A DNA stretch of 64,000 nt from Hyphomicrobium_A sp963812795 (GCA_963812795.1 CAWEWG010000007.1:62001-126000); one strand, 5' to 3'; positions 16,358 through 29,071 are shown, counted from the stretch's first letter. Notes: a model not told the origin generated them from the sequence alone. Translations and numbers: made by a program.

Positions 16358-16877
16358 GCGCAGTCCTTTTTCATGCGCCCACTTAATGATCGCCTTTCCC
16401 AGCATAATTTCCCACTGCAATGTCTTGTCAGCGGGATTAAGTTTAGCGTTGCAGGGGATGGGCTGGAGCGACTTGGCATAGTAGTCGCGGCGCCACTCCA
16501 CATAATTGCGAAGGTCTGCATCGCAGATGGAGTGAATAGGCTTGGAGCCCGCGTACTCCTTCCAGAACTTGACGACACGCCGCACCTGTCTGAGCATGGC
16601 GGGCGTCGTCTTGCCCTGCTTGCAGCTCTTTTCTCTGGCGCGGACGTATTCATCTATCACGCAGGTGAATGTTTTCGCAGTCACGGGCAAGCCTTGCTCA
16701 TGCATGGCCTGCAGACCATGATGCAGCTTCCAAGCTTTTGCGATTGCATCTTCTAGGTTCGCGGTGTTCAAGCCAGACGTATTTGCCGCTGAGTTTCGTT
16801 CTCAGGTGAAATATTGGCCCGTCACTGCGGCGAAAAATTACTAATTGTCCATTATCGAAATAACGCGCGTCCTTCAC
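16358..16877 (-). pseudogene. N-terminal part of a phage-type tyrosine integrase, fused to the barrel
   Basis: Residues GPIFHLRTKLSGKYVWLE, then after a frame change near 16765 TANLEDAIAKAWKLHHGLQ, HEQGLPVTAKTFTCVIDEYV, GKTTPAMLRQVRRVVKFW, DLRNYVEWRRDYY and NPADKTLQWEIMLGKAI match the arm-binding and SAM-like core-binding regions of tyrosine recombinases. The catalytic domain (R-H-R-Y) is absent: at KWAHEKGLRG the frame passes directly into the autotransporter barrel. The start is uncertain (GTG at 16877 or TTG at 16771). Base composition is more AT-rich than the surroundings, consistent with a mobile origin. Confidence 0.7.
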
Positions 16878-17039
16878 TACTCCAAAAATCCCTTTTCTAT
16901 TTAATGGGAGAAAAAGAATTATACAATAAATGGGCGCCTAGAAAAAGCCTAGAATTGCAAAGAATTGAACATTTTGCCTAGGCTGTGCCTATGCACAGAA
17001 TAGGCCACCTTGACGCTGTAAGTCATTGATATTAAATAA
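16878..17039. other. AT-rich spacer with inverted repeats
   Basis: Markedly lower GC than the neighbouring genes. Contains AGCCTAG (16946-16952) and its inverse CTAGGCT (16978-16984), and the palindrome TGTGC-CTAT-GCACA (16984-16997). Could be an operator, hairpin or recombination-related site left by the element that brought the integrase. Confidence 0.5.
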
Positions 17040-19977
<2,938 letters not shown>

Positions 19978-20383
19978 TCGAAGAGTTCCCTTAAATCCGG
20001 GCTCGCGCCGGGAAGCATTGGCATGGCGTGCGGACTGATCTACCCAAGCGGAGAGGCCGTCATATCAGCCGAGATTGACCGGACCCCGCGAACAGCAGGC
20101 GGCCGCCAAGGGCGCTGCAAGCGCCTGTGACGCATTGAGTTCGGCCGCGGGGGAGAGATAAGGACCGCACCATAGGCTTGTCAACGCATCGGAAACGCTT
20201 CTGCGGCACATGCAAAAGGCCAAAAACCTGGCCGCAACTGTCGAATTCTTAACTTGGCAGCCGCTATGGGCCCCACTATCCATGGGCCCGCAGCCGGCCG
20301 GCCAGCCCGTTTCGTGTTGCACGAACGCGCAACGCCGCGGGTTTCCTCCCTTCCGGCCCGCCCAAACAATTCAGAGATCGAGC
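19978..20383. other. Divergent intergenic region between secA and the PPIase gene
   Basis: Should carry the promoters of both genes. I see no confident promoter pair, no regulatory RNA fold and no additional gene. Confidence 0.4.
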
Positions 20384-21388
20384 ATGCATCGAGTGATTGA
20401 GAAAATGCGCACCCTCGCGGGCATCGCCGCTATGGCCGCCATTACCTTCGTCGCGCACGGCTACAGCGCGCAGGCGCAGGACGCAGCCGGCGAGACGGTC
20501 GTCGTCACCGTCGACGGCAAGAAAATCACCGAGGCCGACATGAAGCTCGCCGAGGGCGAGATCGGCGCCGAGCTCGCCCAGTTGCCCGCCGACGTGAAAC
20601 GCCGGGCACTCGCCGAGTACCTGATCGACAACCAACTTTTCGCCAGCGCGGCGGAAACGGCCAAGCTCGGCGACACGCCGGAGTTTCAGAAGCACATGGC
20701 CTACCTGCGCGAACGGGCCCTGCGCGAGCAGTATTTCGAGAAGACCCTGAAGGGCAGCGTCAACGTCGACGAGGCGCAGAAGATCTACAATGCGCGCGTT
20801 GCCGAGCTGAAACCCGAGGTCGAGTTCGCCGCCCGCCACATCCTCGTCAACGACGAGGCGAAGGCGAAGGAGCTGCGCGCCAAGCTCGCCGCCGGCGGCG
20901 ACTTTGCCCAGCTCGCCAAGGAGAACACCCTCGACACCGGCTCGAAGGAGCAGGGCGGTCTGCTCGGCTACTTCGGCATGGGCCAGATGGTGCCCGAGTT
21001 CGAGGCAACGGTCGCCAAGATGCAGAAGGGTGAGCTGTCGGAGCCGGTGAAGACCCAATTCGGCTGGCACATCATCAAGCTCGAGGATCGGCGCAACAAG
21101 CAGCCGCCGACTTTCGATCAGGTGAAAGACACGATCATGAACTCGCTCGCCGTCCGCAAAGCGCAGGAAGCTTCGACGGCACTGCGCGGCAAGGCGAAGG
21201 TCGAGTACGTCGACGCCGGCATCAAGAAGTCGGTCGAGGAGCACCAGAAGAAGCAGGCGGAAGCCGTGGAAGCCGCCAAGAAAGCTGCGGAGCCGGGCGC
21301 TGCTCCAGGCGCGGCACCTGCGCCAGGCGCCGCACCTGCACCAGGAGCGGCACCGGCCCCGGCCACGCCGCCGGCGCCCAAGCCCTGA
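20384..21388 (+). CDS. Parvulin-type periplasmic peptidyl-prolyl isomerase
   Basis: About 334 residues from the ATG at 20384. A signal peptide (GIAAMAAITFVAHGYSAQAQ), a SurA-like helical N-terminal domain (KRRALAEYLIDNQLF), then a PpiC rotamase domain: FAARHILVNDEAKAKELRAK, FAQLAKENTLDTGSKEQGG, LGYFGMGQMVPEFE and FGWHIIKLEDRR. The tail is a charged helix followed by a low-complexity Ala-Pro-Gly run (AAPGAAPAPGAAPAP). Assists folding of exported and outer-membrane proteins. The order secA / PPIase / argJ is typical of Hyphomicrobiales. Confidence 0.92.
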   Translation: MHRVIEKMRTLAGIAAMAAITFVAHGYSAQAQDAAGETVVVTVDGKKITEADMKLAEGEIGAELAQLPADVKRRALAEYLIDNQLFASAAETAKLGDTPEFQKHMAYLRERALREQYFEKTLKGSVNVDEAQKIYNARVAELKPEVEFAARHILVNDEAKAKELRAKLAAGGDFAQLAKENTLDTGSKEQGGLLGYFGMGQMVPEFEATVAKMQKGELSEPVKTQFGWHIIKLEDRRNKQPPTFDQVKDTIMNSLAVRKAQEASTALRGKAKVEYVDAGIKKSVEEHQKKQAEAVEAAKKAAEPGAAPGAAPAPGAAPAPGAAPAPATPPAPKP

Positions 21389-21415
21389 TCGGCTGAATCC
21401 AAAGCGCAATTGCAG

Positions 21416-21441
21416 CGGGCCGCTTGCTTCCAGGCGGCCCG
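21416..21441 (+). terminator. Hairpin after the PPIase gene
   Basis: CGGGCCGC (21416-21423) and GCGGCCCG (21434-21441) form an 8-bp stem, followed by ATCTGTTTCC. T-run is weak. A similar sequence without the full stem recurs at 21682-21725. Confidence 0.55.
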
Positions 21442-21534
21442 ATCTGTTTCCTACCTGTCCGCTTCTGGTGGTGCCGCCGTTGACACGGGCTCTCTAGCAG
21501 CCATGTTTAGCCCAACGCATGGAGGAAGCGCCCA

Positions 21535-21660
21535 ATGAACGATCGCATCGTAATCATCGGCTTGGCTCTTCTGGTCGTCATAGGGCTGCTCCTGCTCTAC
21601 ACGGGAAACAATCTTCCCTCGCCGGCCACGCAGCCGACGCCGACCAACCCAGCACCCTGA
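21535..21660 (+). CDS. 41-residue single-pass membrane protein
   Basis: ATG at 21535 with GGAGG 9 bases upstream. MNDRIVIIGLALLVVIGLLL and LLY form one membrane helix; the rest (TGNNLPSPATQPTPTNPAP) is a proline/threonine-rich periplasmic tail. No family recognised. It lies between the PPIase hairpin and argJ, flanked by two copies of a short repeat, and is too short for standard gene finders. Confidence 0.6.
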   Translation: MNDRIVIIGLALLVVIGLLLLYTGNNLPSPATQPTPTNPAP

Positions 21661-21752
21661 AACTTGGCTCACCGGCCCGAAGGCGCAGCGGGCCGCTTGC
21701 TCCGAGCTGCCCAATCTGTTTCCTGGGCGCACGTTGCACCTCGGAGCCGCCC

Positions 21753-23000
21753 ATGGGTAAGCCCGCCCCCGTCTCGCCGTTTGCGCCCGCCTCGCTGCCC
21801 GACGTGCCGGACGTTCCGGGCGTGGGCTTTGCCACGGCCGAAGCCGGCATCCGCTACAAGGGCCGCACCGACCTGCTGCTCGCCGTGCTGGCGCCAGGCA
21901 CCGAAGTCGCCGGCGTTCTGACCCGCTCCAAGACACGCTCGGCTCCCGTCGACTGGTGCGCCCTCGGCCTGCGCGAGGGCAAAGCGCGGGCGCTCGTCGT
22001 CAACTCCGGCAATGCCAACGCCTTCACCGGCAAGAAGGGCATGGAAGCGGTGGTCATAACGGCCGATGCGGCGGCGGCGGCGGTCGGCTGCCCGCCCGGC
22101 GAGGTGTTCATTGCCTCGACCGGCGTCATCGGCGAGCCGCTCGACGCCGGCAAGTTCACCCACCTTCTCGGCAAGCTCGCCGGCGAGACCAGGGCCGACG
22201 CCTGGCACGCAGCAGCGCGCGCGGTGATGACGACCGACACCTTCCCCAAGCTGGCGACGCGCACCGCCAGGATCGACGGCTGCGATGTCGTGATCAACGG
22301 GTTCTGCAAAGGCGCCGGCATGATCCAGCCCGACATGGCGACGATGTTGTGCTTCGTCTTCACCGACGCACCGATCGCAGCCGCAGCCCTGCACAGCCTC
22401 GTCGCCGATAGCGCCGACCGCACCTTCAATTGCGTCACCATCGACGGCGACACTTCGACGAGCGACACGCTGCTGGTCTTCGCCACGGGGCAAGCGGCAA
22501 AGCGCGGTTGCCCGCGCATCGAGGACGCCACCGATCCGCGCCTCGGCAACTTCGCCGCCGCGCTGCACGACCTGTTGCGCGAGCTGGCGATCCTCGTCGC
22601 CAAGGACGGCGAGGGCATCACCAAGTTCGTCACCATCGAGGTCGACGGCGCCGAGAACGACCGCGCGGCGCGGCGCATCGCGCTCTCGATCGGCAACTCG
22701 CCGCTGGTGAAAACCGCCATCGCCGGCGGGGACGCCAATTGGGGACGCGTGGTCATGGCGGTCGGCAAGTCCGGCGAAGCCGCCGATCGCGACAAACTGT
22801 CGATCCGCTTCGGCGACATCATCGTCGCCCACGAGGGCGAGCGCGCGCCGAGCTACGAGGAAGAGGTCGTTGCCCGCTACATGCAGGGCGACGAAATCAC
22901 CTTGCGCGTCGATCTCGGTATCGGCGACGGCAAGGCGACGGTGTGGACCTGCGATCTGACGCACGGCTACATCGACATCAACGCCGACTACCGCAGCTAG
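21753..23000 (+). CDS. argJ: Bifunctional ornithine acetyltransferase / N-acetylglutamate synthase
   Basis: About 415 residues from the ATG at 21753 (CGGAG site 7 bases upstream). Arginine biosynthesis: moves the acetyl group from N-acetylornithine to glutamate. Hallmarks: NSGNANAFTGKKG, the oxyanion region ASTGVIGEPLD, and the self-cleavage site QPDMATMLCFVFTD, where the Thr becomes the N-terminal nucleophile of the beta chain; later GDANWGRVVMAVG and the end DINADYRS. argG, the penultimate step, is at 55.6 kb. Cytoplasmic. Confidence 0.96.
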   Translation: MGKPAPVSPFAPASLPDVPDVPGVGFATAEAGIRYKGRTDLLLAVLAPGTEVAGVLTRSKTRSAPVDWCALGLREGKARALVVNSGNANAFTGKKGMEAVVITADAAAAAVGCPPGEVFIASTGVIGEPLDAGKFTHLLGKLAGETRADAWHAAARAVMTTDTFPKLATRTARIDGCDVVINGFCKGAGMIQPDMATMLCFVFTDAPIAAAALHSLVADSADRTFNCVTIDGDTSTSDTLLVFATGQAAKRGCPRIEDATDPRLGNFAAALHDLLRELAILVAKDGEGITKFVTIEVDGAENDRAARRIALSIGNSPLVKTAIAGGDANWGRVVMAVGKSGEAADRDKLSIRFGDIIVAHEGERAPSYEEEVVARYMQGDEITLRVDLGIGDGKATVWTCDLTHGYIDINADYRS

Positions 23001-23015
23001 GAGACGCGTCCGCGC

Positions 23016-23674
23016 ATGGATCCCTCATTCTGGCACGATCGCTGGGAGAACCAGGACATCGGCTTCCATCAGGCGGACATCCATGCGCTGCTGCCCGCGT
23101 ACTGGCCGCGCCTGGAGCTGGCGAGCGATGCGCCCGTGTTCGTGCCGCTGTGCGGCAAGAGCCTCGACATGGTGTGGCTGGCGCAGCAGGGGCATCGCGT
23201 CATCGGCGCGGAGCTGAGCCAGCGCGCCATCGACGATTTCTTTGCAGAGCGTGGCCTTGCGCCGACGACGCGCACATCCGGCGAGCTTCATCGTCAAGTC
23301 GGCCGGGCCTTATGAGCTGTGGTGCGGCGATTTCTTCGATCTGCCGCGCGAGGCCGTGGCGGGAGTTGCCGGCGTCTATGACCGCGCCGCGTTGATTGCG
23401 CTGCCGCAGGCGCTGCGGCAGCGGTACGCCGAGACGCTGGCGTCCCTGTTGCCGGCGACAGCGCGCATACTCCTGATCACCCTCGAATACGAACAGTCGC
23501 AAATGGCCGGGCCGCCGTTCTCGGTGCCGGGCGATCAGGTGCGCGCGCTGTTTGCCGGAAGTTATCGATTGGAGGAGCTCGAGTGCCGCGATGTGCTCGA
23601 CGGCCATCCGCATTTCAAGCAGCGCGGGCTGACGGCGCTGTGTGGAGAGCGCGTTTCTTCTGCGGCGCACTTGA
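23016..23674 (+). CDS. tpm: Thiopurine S-methyltransferase (TPMT family), two frame changes
   Basis: Starts MDPSFWHDRWENQDIGFHQ, the TPMT signature, then VFVPLCGKSLDMVWLAQQGH (SAM-binding motif I) and GAELSQRAIDDFF. After a frame change near 23280 it continues YELWCGDFFDLP, DRAALIALP and GPPFSVPGDQVRALF. A second change near 23640 gives the usual VESAFLLRR end and a stop at 23672-23674. Bacterial homologues methylate thiopurines, and some methylate selenite or tellurite. Starts 15 bases after argJ, probably cotranscribed. Confidence 0.85.
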
Positions 23675-23691
23675 GCCGACGCCAAGAAAAA

Positions 23692-23737
23692 TCCGCCCGC
23701 CGACGCCGCAGTCAGGAATGCGGCACCGGCGGGCGGA
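23692..23737 (-). terminator. Long intrinsic terminator of the small exported gene
   Basis: Near-perfect 19-bp stem (arms 23692-23710 and 23719-23737, one mismatch) with an 8-base loop. On the minus strand it is followed by ATTTTTCTT. It may also stop tpm transcription from the other side. Confidence 0.8.
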
Positions 23738-23752
23738 GGTCGTAAATGTCGC

Positions 23753-23950
23753 TTAGTGGTGGCGGTGGCCGTGGCTCTTTCTGCAGACCTGAACCCACTT
23801 CGTGCGCTTCTTGCCCCACTTCCACACGGTCTTCTTGACCACGTGGCAGCGCATGCCGTCGCGGTGACCCGCTTCGGCCGGCGTCGGGGCCGCAGCCATG
23901 GCGAGGGGAGCGGCTAGCAGGGCCATCGCAACAAAGAACTTCATCATCAT
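23753..23950 (-). CDS. Small exported basic His-rich protein
   Basis: Up to 65 residues. MMMKFFVAMALLAAPLAMA is a signal peptide; three consecutive ATGs follow GAGGAG, and the third (23944) has the best spacing. The mature chain has two cysteines, many K/R/W residues (VKKTVWKWGKKRTKWVQVC) and ends KSHGHRHH, which could bind metal. Similar short exported basic proteins are common in Hyphomicrobiales, function unknown. Ends in a strong terminator. Confidence 0.7.
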   Translation of the reverse strand: MMMKFFVAMALLAAPLAMAAAPTPAEAGHRDGMRCHVVKKTVWKWGKKRTKWVQVCRKSHGHRHH

Positions 23951-24227
23951 CTCCTCATGTTTCTATTGGCTGCGCCGGGCCCCTGTGACTTCGGAACTCT
24001 GCGCCAGCAGAGAAGGAACGGCCGCATCCGGCACGCTCCGTCGCCTGGCCACGCAAAAAATTGCTCCGATACGGGTGATTGCCTCGGGGACCCGGGCAGT
24101 GCGCGGCAAAACGCGCTGGCCCCGATATAGTTCTGCCGCAGCCACAATTTGCTCGTGCAGATGCCGGTTTACTCTCGCTCAGGGTTTGCGGGCTGACATT
24201 TCCCGCTAAGCTGCGCATACTCGCCAA

Positions 24228-25330
24228 GTGGGAGAATCAGAGGTCTTAGCGGAGAAGGGCCGCGTCTTGGCAAAGGACGGACGTATCGCTTTGACAGCTG
24301 CGCTGGCGGCCTTGGCCCTCTGCGTGCAGCCGGCTGCGGCCGGCACTGCCATGGTGTTCGACTTCGAGGACGGGCACGTCCTCTACGCCGAGGATCTCGA
24401 TGCCCCGTGGTATCCCGCCTCGCTCACCAAGATGATGACGGCCTACATCGTGTTCACCGCCATCCGCGACAAGCGGGCAACGAAGGACACGAAGATCTTC
24501 ATCTCGCCCACCGCCAACAAACAGCCGCCGACGCGCCTCGGCCTCAAGACCGGCAAGGACATAACCCTCGGCCAGGCGTTGCAGCGCGCTCATCATGCGC
24601 TCCGCCAACGACGTCGCCGTCGCCATCGCCGAGACGCTGGGCGGCGATGAAGCCGCGTTCGTCAAGCAGATGAACCAGACGGCGGCCCGCCTCGGCATGG
24701 CGCACACGCATTTCATCAATCCGCACGGATTGCCAGCCGAGCAGCAGGTGACGACCGCGCGCGACATGGGTCTGCTGGCGCAGGCGCTGCTGCGTGACTT
24801 CCCGGAAGAAGCGGCGCTCTACGCGCAGACGCAGGCGACGATCCACAAGATCACCATCGGCACGCACAATGCGTTGCTGACATCGTTCCCCGGCGGCGAC
24901 GGCATCAAGACCGGCTACACCTGCGCCTCCGGCTACAATCTCGTCGCCAGCGCCACGCGCAACGGCCGCAAGCTCATCGCGGTGATCCTCGGCGAGTCGA
25001 GCAGCAACGCGCGCACCGCGCGCGCGGCGGCGCTGTTGGAGAACGGCTTTCGCACGCGCGAGTGGAAGTCCGCTTTCCCCATCGCCCGCGTCGAGAACTA
25101 TCCGAGCGAAGTGGTCGGCGCCGGTTTCGAGCCCAGCACGCAAATGCTCGCGAAGCTTCCGCGACTGCAAGGCTCCGCCGCCCCCGCCGCCGGAGGTGAC
25201 GGCCAGCGCCGGCACTGCGGCGCCCGGCGCGGCCGCCTGCCGGGGCTCCAAGCCAGGTGAAGAAGGTCTCGGCGACGAAGTCGGGTAAGAAGACGTCAAG
25301 AAGAAGAAGCGCCGGCCGCCCATCGACTGA
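24228..25330 (+). CDS. dacA: D-alanyl-D-alanine carboxypeptidase (DacA/PBP5 type), frame changes
   Basis: Serine peptidase trimming the terminal D-Ala of peptidoglycan stem peptides. Signal peptide LTAALAALALCVQPAAAG, then the three active-site motifs: SLTK (Ser65, Lys68 from 24228), SAN after a frame change near 24585, and KTG in GGDGIKTGYTCASGYN. The part after VENYPSEVVGAGFEPS is low-complexity, with further frame slips near 25160 and 25260; the likeliest end is the Lys-rich KKKKRRPPID with a stop at 25328-25330. The start is a GTG at 24228, or a TTG at 24270 with better ribosome-site spacing. Confidence 0.88.
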
Positions 25331-25348
25331 CGCGGGCGCGCTCGGGCG

Positions 25349-26288
25349 CTAGAGCTTCGCCTCGATCGCATCCCAGATCAGCGCCGCGATGTCGGCGCCG
25401 CCGAACTGCTTTACCTGGCGGATGCCGGTGGGCGAGGTGACGTTGATCTCGGTGAGATACGGCCCGATCACGTCGATGCCGGTGAACAGCAGCCCGCGCC
25501 GCTTCAGCTCCGGACCCGAGCCGCGCGCAGATCTCCTCGTCGCGCTTCGTCAGCTTGGTCGCCTTCGCCGTGCCGCCGACGTGCAGGTTGGAGCGCGTCT
25601 CGCCGGCCGCCGGCACGCGGTTGATGGCGCCCGCCACCTCGCCGTCGACGAGGATGATGCGCTTGTCGCCCTCGCGCACCTCCGGCCGGTACTGCTGCAC
25701 CATGAACGGCTCGCGGAACACGCCCTGGAACAGCTCGACCAGCGCGCCGGCGTTGGTGTCGTCCTTGCCGATGCGGAAGATGGCGGCGCCGCCGTTGCCG
25801 TAAAGCGGCTTCAAGATGATGTCGCCCATCTCCTTGCGGAACGCCTGCACGTCGTCGAGCGAGCGCGTGACGATGGTCGGCGGCATCAGGTCGAGGAAGT
25901 CGAGCACGAAGATCTTCTCCGGCGCGTTGCGCACCTGCGCCGGGTCGTTGACGACCAGCGTCTTGGGGTGGATGCGCTCCAGCAGATGCGTCGTCGTGAT
26001 GTAGGCCATGTCGAACGGCGGGTCCTGGCGCAGCAGCACCACGTCGCGCTTCGCCAGATCCTCCACGCGCGGGCGCGTCAGCTTGTAGTGGCCGCCCTGC
26101 TTGTCGTGCACTTCGAGCGTCGCGCCGCGCGCCAGCAGCTTGTCGCCGTGCAGGGCGAGGTTCGGCGGCGTGTAATAGAAGATGTTGTGCCCGCGCTTTT
26201 GCGCCTCGAGCAGGATGGCGAAGGTGGAGTCGCCGCGGATGTCGATCCGCTCGATCGGGTCCATCTGGACGGCAACGCGCAGGGGCAT
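25349..26288 (-). CDS. gshB: Glutathione synthetase (one frame change)
   Basis: ATP-grasp ligase joining gamma-glutamylcysteine and glycine. From the ATG at 26288: LRVAVQMDPIERIDIRGDST, VLLRQDPPFDMAYITTTHLL, LDFLDLMPPTIVTR, ILKPLYGNGGAAIFRI (ATP-grasp loop), YRPEVREGDKRIILVDGEVA, SNLHVGGTAKA. After a frame change near 25515, GLLFTGIDVIGPYLTEINVT carries the Mg-binding Asn/Glu. Stop at 25349-25351. The rsmI-yraN-gshB order on one strand is common in this bacterial order. Confidence 0.93.
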
Positions 26289-26367
26289 GCAAGGCTCGCT
26301 GGGGTCGGCGCGGCAGGGGCCGTAGGCAAGCCGCGTGGTGGCCGTCATGTCAATGGGTGCGGAGCGC

Positions 26368-26724
26368 TTAAAGGCCGTTGGGGATGTGGCGGGGCCAGTG
26401 GCGCGGCAGCAAGAGGACGAGGTCGAACCCCTGCTCGTGCTGGTGATAGCGCGGCCGCCGCGCCAGCCAGTAGTCGGCGGCGACGCGGATGCGGGCGGCC
26501 TGGCGCGCGCCACCGCGGCCTCGACATCCTCGCGCGTGCAGCCGGCGCTTCACCTCGACGAAGGCGAGCCGCTGGCCGCGCACGGCGATGATGTCGATCT
26601 CGCCGGCGCGCGTTTTCACGTTGCGCCCGAGGATCCGGTAGCCCTTGGCCATCAGCGCCGCCGCGGCCAGCATCTCGGCGAGGCGGCCGCGACGCAGGCG
26701 CGCCCGCCGCTCGTCCGCCGTCAT
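26368..26724 (-). CDS. yraN: YraN/UPF0102 family putative endonuclease
   Basis: One hundred and eighteen residues. RGRLAEMLAAAALMAKGYRI, then NVKTRAGEIDIIAVRGQRLAF with the Glu-Ile-Asp of a Holliday-junction-resolvase-like nuclease fold, and FVEVK. Between 26520 and 26560 the frame seems to slip and return (HAREDVEAAVARA would be read in another frame). End PRHWPRHIPN is typical. Its ATG overlaps the TGA of rsmI (ATGA at 26721-26724), implying translational coupling. Confidence 0.85.
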   Translation of the reverse strand: MTADERRARLRRGRLAEMLAAAALMAKGYRILGRNVKTRAGEIDIIAVRGQRLAFVEVKRRLHARGCRGRGGARQAARIRVAADYWLARRPRYHQHEQGFDLVLLLPRHWPRHIPNGL

Positions 26725-27630
26725 TGCGCGCCTTTCCGCAGGCGCAGGCCGAGATCGTAGACGCGGCTCTTGGGGACGCCGAGCGCATCGGCGACCGCCT
26801 TGGCGGCATCGCGCAAGCTCATCTGCTCCAGCGCCGCCGCCAATCGGGCGGCGATGTCGTCGTCGCTGACCTCGCCCTGCTGCGGCGGGCCGACGAGGAT
26901 CACCGCCTCGCCCTTCAGCGTCTCCCCCGTCGAGATCGGCGGCAAGCCGATCGAGGGGCGCGCGCCGCACCTCCTCGTGCAGCTTGGTCAGCTCGCGCGC
27001 TATTGCGGCGGGTCGCGCACCGAGCACGGTGGCGAGATCGGCAATCGTTTCGGCGATGCGCGAGGGCGCCTCGAAGAACACGAGCGTCGCCGGCACTGCG
27101 GCAAGCTCGGCGATGCGCGTGCGTCGGCCGGCACTCTTCGGCGGCAGGAACCCGGCAAACAGGAACGCGTCGGTCGGCAGGCCGGCAACCGCCAGCGCAG
27201 ACAGCGTCGCCGAAGCGCCCGGCAGCGCCTCGACGCGATGGCCCGCATCGATGGCCTCGCGCACCAGCTTCCAGCCCGGATCGGAGACGAGGGGCGTGCC
27301 GGCATCCGATATCAGCGCGATGCGCTGACCGGCGGCGAGGTCGGCCAACACGCGCGGGCGCTCCTTGGCCGCGTTATGCTCATGATAGGGCCTAGCCGGC
27401 GTGCCGATGCCGAAGTGCGACAAGAGCGTGCGGCTGTGGCGCGTGTCCTCGCACAGCACCGCGTCGGCCCGCGCCAGTACGGCGATGGCGCGCAGCGTGA
27501 TGTCGCCCAGATTGCCGATCGGGGTCGAAACGACGTAGAGACCCGGGGCCAGCTCGCCTTCGAAATGCCGCTGCAGCTCCTCGGCCGCACGGGCGAGAAT
27601 ACGTCCCGGATCGGCCCTCTCTCCGCGCAT
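26721..27630 (-). CDS. rsmI: 16S rRNA (cytidine1402-2'-O)-methyltransferase (one frame change)
   Basis: SAM-dependent tetrapyrrole-methylase-fold enzyme that 2'-O-methylates C1402 of 16S rRNA. GLYVVSTPIGNLGDITLRAI, AVLCEDTRHSRTLLSHF, HEHNAAKERP, ALISDAGTPLVSDPG, LPGASATLSALAVAGLPTD, FAGFLPPKSAGR, FFEAPSRIAETI, ELTKLHEEV. After a frame change near 26955 it continues GETLKGEAVILVGPP and a small C-terminal helix-turn-helix region (AAKAVADALGVPKSRVYDL). Divergent from the LpoA-like gene, as in the yraL-yraM-yraN cluster of enterobacteria. Confidence 0.94.
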
Positions 27631-27833
27631 GGCGGCCTTCTCTTTCGCAACTGCGCCGTCGATTGTTCACGATAGTGGCAGAGAGGCACTTTTCGATATG
27701 TATTCCACCGTCTAACGAGTGATAGTGAGTCGTTACACCGTTCCGGTGGCCGGGACCATCTCGCCGAGCGCTGCGCGATGGGCCACAAGTATTGGGGGAC
27801 CCCGGTTTGAAGCGAAAGAGCTTGCAGCAAGCC

Positions 27834-29067
27834 ATGGTTAGCGGGCGCAAACGCGCCGGCACGCTGGCGATGCTCGGCCTCATGCTCGCCGGCTGCTCGA
27901 CCAACGGCCCCGCCGAACCCCCAACCGCCGCGCTAGCGCCGCCTCCCGGCCAAGGGCAAACGCAGACGCGCGCGCCAGTGAAGATCGCACTCCTGCTGCC
28001 CATGGGCGGCATGGGCGAAACAGCGGCGATCGCCAAGAGCATGAAGCAGGGCGCCGAGATGGCGCTGTTCGAGCTCAACGATCCCAACGTCGAGCTGATC
28101 ACCAAGGACGACGGTGGCACCGCCGCCCGCGCGCGCGTCGCCGCCGACGAAGCCATCAAAGAGGGCGCCGAAATCATCGTCGGCCCGCTGCTGTCACAAT
28201 CGGTGCAAGGCGTCGCGCCCGTCGCCCGTCAGGCGAACGTGCCGGTGCTGGCCTTCTCCAACAACACACAGGTTGCCGGGCAGGGCGTCTATCTCGCCAG
28301 CTTCCTCGCCGATCAGGAGGCCGACCGCATCGTTTCCTACGCCGCTTCGCAGGGCAAACGACGCTTCGCCGCTCTCATTCCCGATGACGCTTATGGCGTC
28401 CTGGTCGAAGAGGCGTTTCGCCGCTCGGTGCAGGCCAACGGCGGTACCGTCGTTGTCGTCGAGCGCTATCCGGTGACGGCCAACGGCATGCTGGCGCCGG
28501 CCAAGCGCGTTGTCGAAGCCATCAAGGGCGGCGCCGAGAACGGCGTGCCCGTCGACGCTCTGTTCTTGCCGGGCGGGCAGGAATCGCTCCCGCAGATCGG
28601 CCCGGTCATCGCCTATTCGGGGCTCGATACGACGAAGGTGAAGCTGCTGGGCACCAGCGCCTGGGATTTCGCGTCGATCGGACGCGAAGCCGGCATTTGT
28701 CGGCGGCTGGTATCCGAGCTCCGACCCGATCTCATGGCGCTCGTTCTCCGAGCGTTTCGCTCGCACCTTCGGCACGGCACCGCCGCGCATGGCATCGGTC
28801 TCCTACGACGCCCTCGGCGTCGCCATCGGCCTGTCTACCAAGGCCCCGGGCGCCCGCTACACGCCGGAGAACATCACGCGTCCAGAGGGTTTCACCGGCG
28901 TCGACGGCGTCATCCGCTTCAGCGCCAACGGATTGAGCGAGCGCGGCCTTGCGGTGCTCGAGGTGCAGAAGTTCGGCTCGGCGGTGATCGACCAGGCGCC
29001 GACGAGCTTCCAGGCAACGCGCATCTCCGCCGCCGACCAGACCGGGTCGCTGCCCAAGACTCCTTGA
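27834..29067 (+). CDS. LpoA-like penicillin-binding-protein activator lipoprotein (one frame change)
   Basis: From the ATG at 27834 a lipoprotein signal with lipobox LMLAGC precedes a proline-rich linker and a periplasmic-binding-protein (LivK-like) fold: KIALLLPMGGMGETAAIAKS, GAEMALFELNDPNVELITKD, IIVGPLLSQSVQGVAPVARQ, VPVLAFSNNTQVAGQGVYLA, FAALIPDDAYG, LFLPGGQES. After a frame change near 28690 it continues GGWYPSSDPISW and YDALGVAIGLS. E. coli LpoA, encoded next to rsmI and yraN, activates PBP1A; position and fold suggest the same role, though the helical LpoA N-domain is lacking. Confidence 0.8.
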
Positions 29068-29071
29068 CGCC

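Noticed and set aside
27631..27833. tRNA gene between rsmI and the LpoA-like gene
   Set aside because: No cloverleaf arms or TTCGA loop could be traced.
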